A DNA stretch of 64,000 nt, taken from Plotosus lineatus (Eukaryota; Chordata; Actinopteri; Siluriformes; Plotosidae). Both the position numbers and the translations under genes were made by a program. Positions 60,294 through 64,000 of the stretch are shown one piece after another; the stretch's first letter is position 1, and the number at the start of each line of letters is the position of its first letter. The stretch lies in the NCBI GenBank assembly GCA_024760905.1, contig CM045732.1, positions 54,138,496-54,202,495 of the forward strand. Direction: 5' to 3'. The notes under the pieces are model-generated. The model searched no databases, was not told the DNA's origin, and saw only the letters and a list, made by a program, of their open reading frames with translations.

Positions 60294-60376
60294 CTATTGG
60301 CTCTCAGCGAAGGAGGAGCCCCAGTGTGGTCGCTTCAGAGATCTTTGAGCCTCACCTGGGCAGCCACATCCTACAG
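60294..60376 (+). CDS. NPAS3: NPAS3 exon linking bHLH to PAS-A
   Basis: This 83-nt exon follows the bHLH exon. The phase-1 base G at 18679 plus CT here makes an Ala codon, then [18 protein letters not shown] and PHLGSHILQ, 28 codons ending exactly on a codon boundary (phase 0). Vertebrate NPAS3 has the same segment (IGAQRRRSPSA...[11 protein letters not shown]), just before the PAS-A core. The acceptor is a clear pyrimidine tract (gtttttcttttcctcag) ending at 60293, and the donor is CAG|GTAAGT, a consensus site. A (CA)n tract ends about 30 nt upstream of the acceptor. The two exons are 41.6 kb apart. Differences from the mammalian form (Ala for Val, Ser for Ala, SVVASEI for SALAIEV) are conservative. 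Confidence 0.95.
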
Positions 60377-61432
60377 GTAAGTGTAGTCATGTAATTTTCA
60401 CCCATCAACTACCATGTTCACATACACATGGAGCTGACTACACCTAAAAATTCTTAAACTTTCCAATTATAAATAAAACATTTCTGAAGGCTGTCACTTG
60501 TGCTGAAGTCTTTACAGAGAGAGCTGACTGGTTATTATGAGTGTACAGCATTTAGAATCAATTCTGGAATTATTGGCACTCTGAATACTTGGAACAAAAA
60601 AAAGAGACATGCATTAAGTTCTGTTTTGACTGGAGTTTGAAAAAATAACAAGTGCATTCTTTGGAAAACTAGTTACATAAACAGTTGCGCTCTTAAAATT
60701 TATGTCTGAAAAAGGATTTGTTATTTAAAAGTGAAATAATGCATCCCAACTTAATTATCATCATTGTCATCATTATTATTATTATTATTATTATTATTGT
60801 TATTATTATTATTTGGTCAAGTCATTATGTATACTCTTATATGTAGCAGGGTTTCAGGGGAAGATGGAGCCAGTCGTAACTGTGGCAGGTTGCACCGTGA
60901 CCAGGTCTCCATTCTATCAAGGGGCTTATGATTCTTATATCATATATTCTTTTTATATGGCCAAATTTAATATGCCCTTTTTGTGCCTTATATTACTTTG
61001 ACTCTTTTCTTCCTATTATTTCAGCCTATATTTTTGAAGCAAAAAACATACTATTGTTTAATAAGAATCTATGAGATCGGTTGTTAAAGGAAGGCAAATA
61101 TCAGCATAAATTGTTTTGAGTGAGGGTTACCAGTAGTTCTGTTTCAACAGAATACCAGGCATAAGAAATTAATCCTAAATATTTTGAGGTAAGCATCTTT
61201 AGGAAGCAGTTTATATACAATATATAGTACATATGCACAGATATGCAATTTAAAACGCCTCATGCTGTTAAAATTGCAATCTTGCTTTTTTGCTGTTACA
61301 TAAAATATTACATCTTTAAATAACTTGCTTTTGCACTAAACTGCACATCTATTGCTCATCTTCCATAGAACTTAAATTATTTGGGGTTAACACTGAAGTT
61401 CTCCTCTTTTAAATTATTGAAATTTATCTGTA
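60377..61432. other. NPAS3 intron after the 60294 exon
   Basis: AT-rich intron with (TTA)n at about 60774-60813. Nothing else recognised. Confidence 0.45.
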
Positions 61433-61561
61433 AATTCATTCATTCATTTTCTGAACCAGTTAATCCTAATTAGGGTCACGGGGAGGCTGCTGCCCAGCTC
61501 AGTCGACTTTGGGCAAGGGCAAAGTACACACACCCTGGACATCTCGCCAGGCCATCGCAGG
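61433..61561 (-). mobile_element. SINE A/B tail fragment (minus)
   Basis: (ATTC)n, then tctgaaccagttaatcctaa through ggccatcgcaggg. 5'-truncated. Confidence 0.75.
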
Positions 61562-61787
61562 GTATTTATCTGTTTATTATTATATATGTCGTTTTAATTG
61601 GAACTGACCTGACAAGTGCTTTAATCCTGGATTAAACTACTGCTGTGTGGCTTGTTCTTGTATCTGACAGATGATTAAGATAAACTAAACGGGTTTGATG
61701 ACGAAGTTTCCATTTGATGTGGTGAAAATGAAATTTGATCAGGTTTCAGTGTTGCGGTTGGATTTTACTTCATTTTGATTTTAATGT

Positions 61788-61950
61788 GGGCAGTGGTGGC
61801 ATGGTGGTAAAGGTGTATAATCGTAAGCGTGTTTCCACCTTGCAATCACCTGGCGAGCTGTTCAGGGTGTACTCTAATTAGACCCTAATTAGATATATAT
61901 ATATCACGACTCTAATTAGACTTAAGCGGTTACAGAAAATGAATGAATTG
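61788..61950 (+). mobile_element. SINE-A copy with internal deletion
   Basis: The first part of the head (gggcagtggtggcatggtgg) is joined, after a large internal deletion, to cacctggcgagctgttcagg and the end ttaagcggttacagaaaatg. Confidence 0.7.
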
Positions 61951-61978
61951 ATATAAATGCAAGACTTTTCTGTCCGTC

Positions 61979-62280
61979 CAACTGCTGAACCACTTAATCC
62001 TCATCCCATCACAGCTATCTCTGGGCGAGGGTTGGGTACACCTCGGACAGCTCACCAGGCCATCACAGAGCTGACACTCACATAACAATTCATACTCACA
62101 CCTACGAACAGCCAATTAACCTACTGTGCATGTTTTTTGCACAGTGGGAGGAAAGTAAAGTACTCAGAGGAAACCCATGCAAACACAGAGAGTACATGAA
62201 AATGCCACACGTGTTGCCCGAGCTGGGAATCAATCCAAGAGCCTTCTTTCTCTGAGGCGGATGTGCTGATCACTACACCC
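61979..62280 (-). mobile_element. SINE-B copy (minus)
   Basis: Shared tail (gaaccacttaatcctcatcc), body (gcacagtgggaggaaagtaa), and head at the right (ctgaggcggatgtgctgatc). Confidence 0.75.
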
Positions 62281-62302
62281 CTGGTACCCCTTGACCCCAA
62301 TA

Positions 62303-63667
62303 CACTGCTATCCATATTTATTGGCATCCTGATTAAAATGTGTTCTTTAGGCTTCTAATAAATTCAGGTTTTTTCTAAATAATATTAGACCACAATGAAA
62401 AAAGGAAGAAAATCCAAGCTTTAATTCAAGTGCATTTATTCAGTGGGAAAAATCCCAAATTAAGAAATAATGATTTGACATCAAATAATGTGTGCCACAA
62501 TTATTACTACCCCTGATTTTAATACTTTGTACACTTAATCTTCTTTTATAATGTTTCACAAGATGGGAGAATACAGAAAGAGGGATCTTTGACCATTCCT
62601 CTCTGTAAAATCACTCTCAATTCATCCAGCAACCTGGGTCCTCTCCTCTGCACTCTTCTCTTCAACTCACTCCACTGGCTTTTAATGGGGTGGAGAACTG
62701 GGGACTGAGATGGGCATGGGAGGAGCTTAATTCTATGTCTACTGAACAATTTCTTTGTAGACTTGACCACATGTTTAGGGTCATTTTCTTGCTGAAAGAC
62801 CCAGTTATAAACCCATCTTCAGCTTTCTGGCAGAGGACATCAGATTTTGCTTTGAAATGTCCTGATATTTCAAAGCGTTCATGACAATGTTCCCAGGGCC
62901 TCTGTAAGAGAAACAGGTCTACAGCATCACCAATCCACTGAGTGCACGTGAGGTGCTTTTCTGCATACTCCTCTTTTGTGTTACGCCAGATTCACTTAGT
63001 GTTTCTTGCCAAAAAGCGCCATCTTGGCCAAACCTGGCCAAAGCACACAGCCCCAGTACCGTTTAGCGAACTCCCAATGTTTCTCTTTCCATCCTCCTCA
63101 CTATGCATGGTGGCAAAATCACCTTGTGTCCTTCTCCAGGCTTATTACTATTGTTCTAGTTTTAAACTTCTTAATGATTCCTCTGATAGTAGATATGGGC
63201 AGGTGCAGGCGAGAGACTATTTTCTTGTAGCCATTGCTTGACTTGTGAAGGTCGACACTTGCCTTACTTGAATGGTGTGTTCCTTTGTCTTTCCCATGTT
63301 GAGCAGTGAATAAGACAAATTGCCTCTGTGTTACATCATATTTATGCCCCAGGGAAACAGGAATTGATGAATTACTAATTAAATGTTCCTAGATACTCAG
63401 ATCAACTTTGTAAACTACTGTAGAAATGACAGAAATACTTTAATTACATTTATTTCCTAGGAATTGTTAGGGGTGCCAATAATTGTAGAACAGGTGAGTT
63501 TATAAAAAATATTTCTTAATCAGGGATTTTTTTCCCCCTTGAGTTGAAGGTTGCATTTTTTTCTACAATTTTCAGTGTGAGAGTATTCTTCTGCAATAAA
63601 AATGTAATTTATTTCAAGGCTTTTAACACATCCTAACCATGGGTGCCAATAATTATGGAGATCAGTG
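62303..63667 (-). mobile_element. Tc1-like transposon, degraded
   Basis: 1365 bp with CACTG...CAGTG ends and TA on each side (62301-62302, 63668-63669). Inverted ends match in part (ccatatttattggcatcctg versus, other strand, ccataattattggcacccat). Confidence 0.85.
62546..63300 (-). pseudogene. Tc1-family transposase pseudogene
   Basis: Minus-strand remains of a DDE transposase. The N-terminal part (near 63250-63130) has the HTH motif SNGYKKIVSRLHLPISTIRG. The C-terminal part (62770-62546) has CPSQSPVLHPIKSQWSELKR and RVQRRGPRLLDEL. The usual D-L-N-P-I-E-N has become V-L-H-P-I-K-S, so the catalytic Glu is lost, and several stops and frameshifts lie between. Inactive. Confidence 0.8.
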
Positions 63668-63669
63668 TA

Positions 63670-63804
63670 TGTGGTATTGTTGTGTGCTGTTAAACGTGAT
63701 CTAAATTAGAAGTGACATTTTAGCACATTTACCTGTGATGAGCAAGCAAACACAAGTGCTCAGGGGAGTCGAGGAATGAAAATTGTACAGGAAAAGCACC
63801 CCCC

Positions 63805-63836
<32 letters not shown>

Positions 63837-64000
63837 CACACGTTGAACCACAACTCCAATGTCAGATTCCTTTAAATGACACAGAGCAGAAAGCACAATT
63901 TACACCAGTCACCTGTGTCCAAAAAGCGGATTAGGAATATTTAAATAGCATGCCATGGTCCCTGCACAGCTGCTGCTCTTCCTTTTCGACAGGTTAAGTG
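63670..64000. other. NPAS3 intron, (CA)n run
   Basis: Contains a C-rich then (CA)n run at about 63800-63842. Otherwise unremarkable to the window end. Confidence 0.45.

Noticed and set aside
18435..60376. NPAS1 or SIM as the gene
   Set aside because: GDPPWNLR...PPPNTSVK and [10 protein letters not shown] fit NPAS3, and NPAS1/SIM differ at these segments.

Overview
The window is vertebrate nuclear DNA, most likely from a ray-finned fish. The evidence is GT-AG splice sites, intron-rich low coding density, very many (CA)n/(GT)n microsatellites, several tRNA-derived SINE families, and Tc1, Tigger-like, hAT, RTE-like and Ty3/gypsy elements of the kind common in fish genomes. The species cannot be fixed from sequence alone. 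There are no operons, rRNA genes, functional tRNA genes or CRISPR arrays.

The only clear host gene is NPAS3, a bHLH-PAS transcription factor, on the + strand. Two coding exons are visible. The bHLH exon is 18435-18679. The linker exon running into PAS-A is 60294-60376. They join in frame (phase 1) across an intron of 41,614 bp. Bases 1-18434 are the preceding intron and bases 60377-64000 the following one, so the whole window lies inside the NPAS3 locus. A third exon-like block at 47898-47982 has a strong acceptor, a donor and an ATG in an ideal Kozak context. Its phase fits the 60294 exon, so it could be an alternative 5' exon giving a product without bHLH. Spliced after the bHLH exon it would instead act as a poison exon. 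This is the most interesting unexplained signal here.

Layout: 1-3700 holds a rearranged Ty3/gypsy LTR remnant (minus). 3790-8000 holds SINE copies and a 26-bp minisatellite. 9297-11464 is a Tigger-like transposon with a second one nested in it. 13900-17460 holds SINEs and a hAT MITE inside a Tigger-like MITE. 18435 is the bHLH exon. 20100-35000 is largely unique intronic DNA with scattered SINEs, a fold-back hAT MITE and stretches that look like conserved non-coding DNA. 35100-39600 is a dense repeat cluster. 41900-43600 is a 5'-truncated RTE-like LINE inside (TA)n. 45335-46109 is another Tigger-like element. 47200-47520 is a chimeric SINE with an RTE-type tail. 47898 is the candidate exon. 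49703-50429 is a hAT element. 50900-56900 is unique intron. 56942-57885 is a second composite Tigger/hAT MITE. 60294 is the second exon. 62303-63667 is a degraded Tc1 transposon.

SINE names used here (A, B, C) are local labels. A and B have different tRNA-like heads but share one 3' tail ending in (AATG)n, which suggests both were copied by the same LINE. C has a separate tail and gives perfect 13-bp target duplications.
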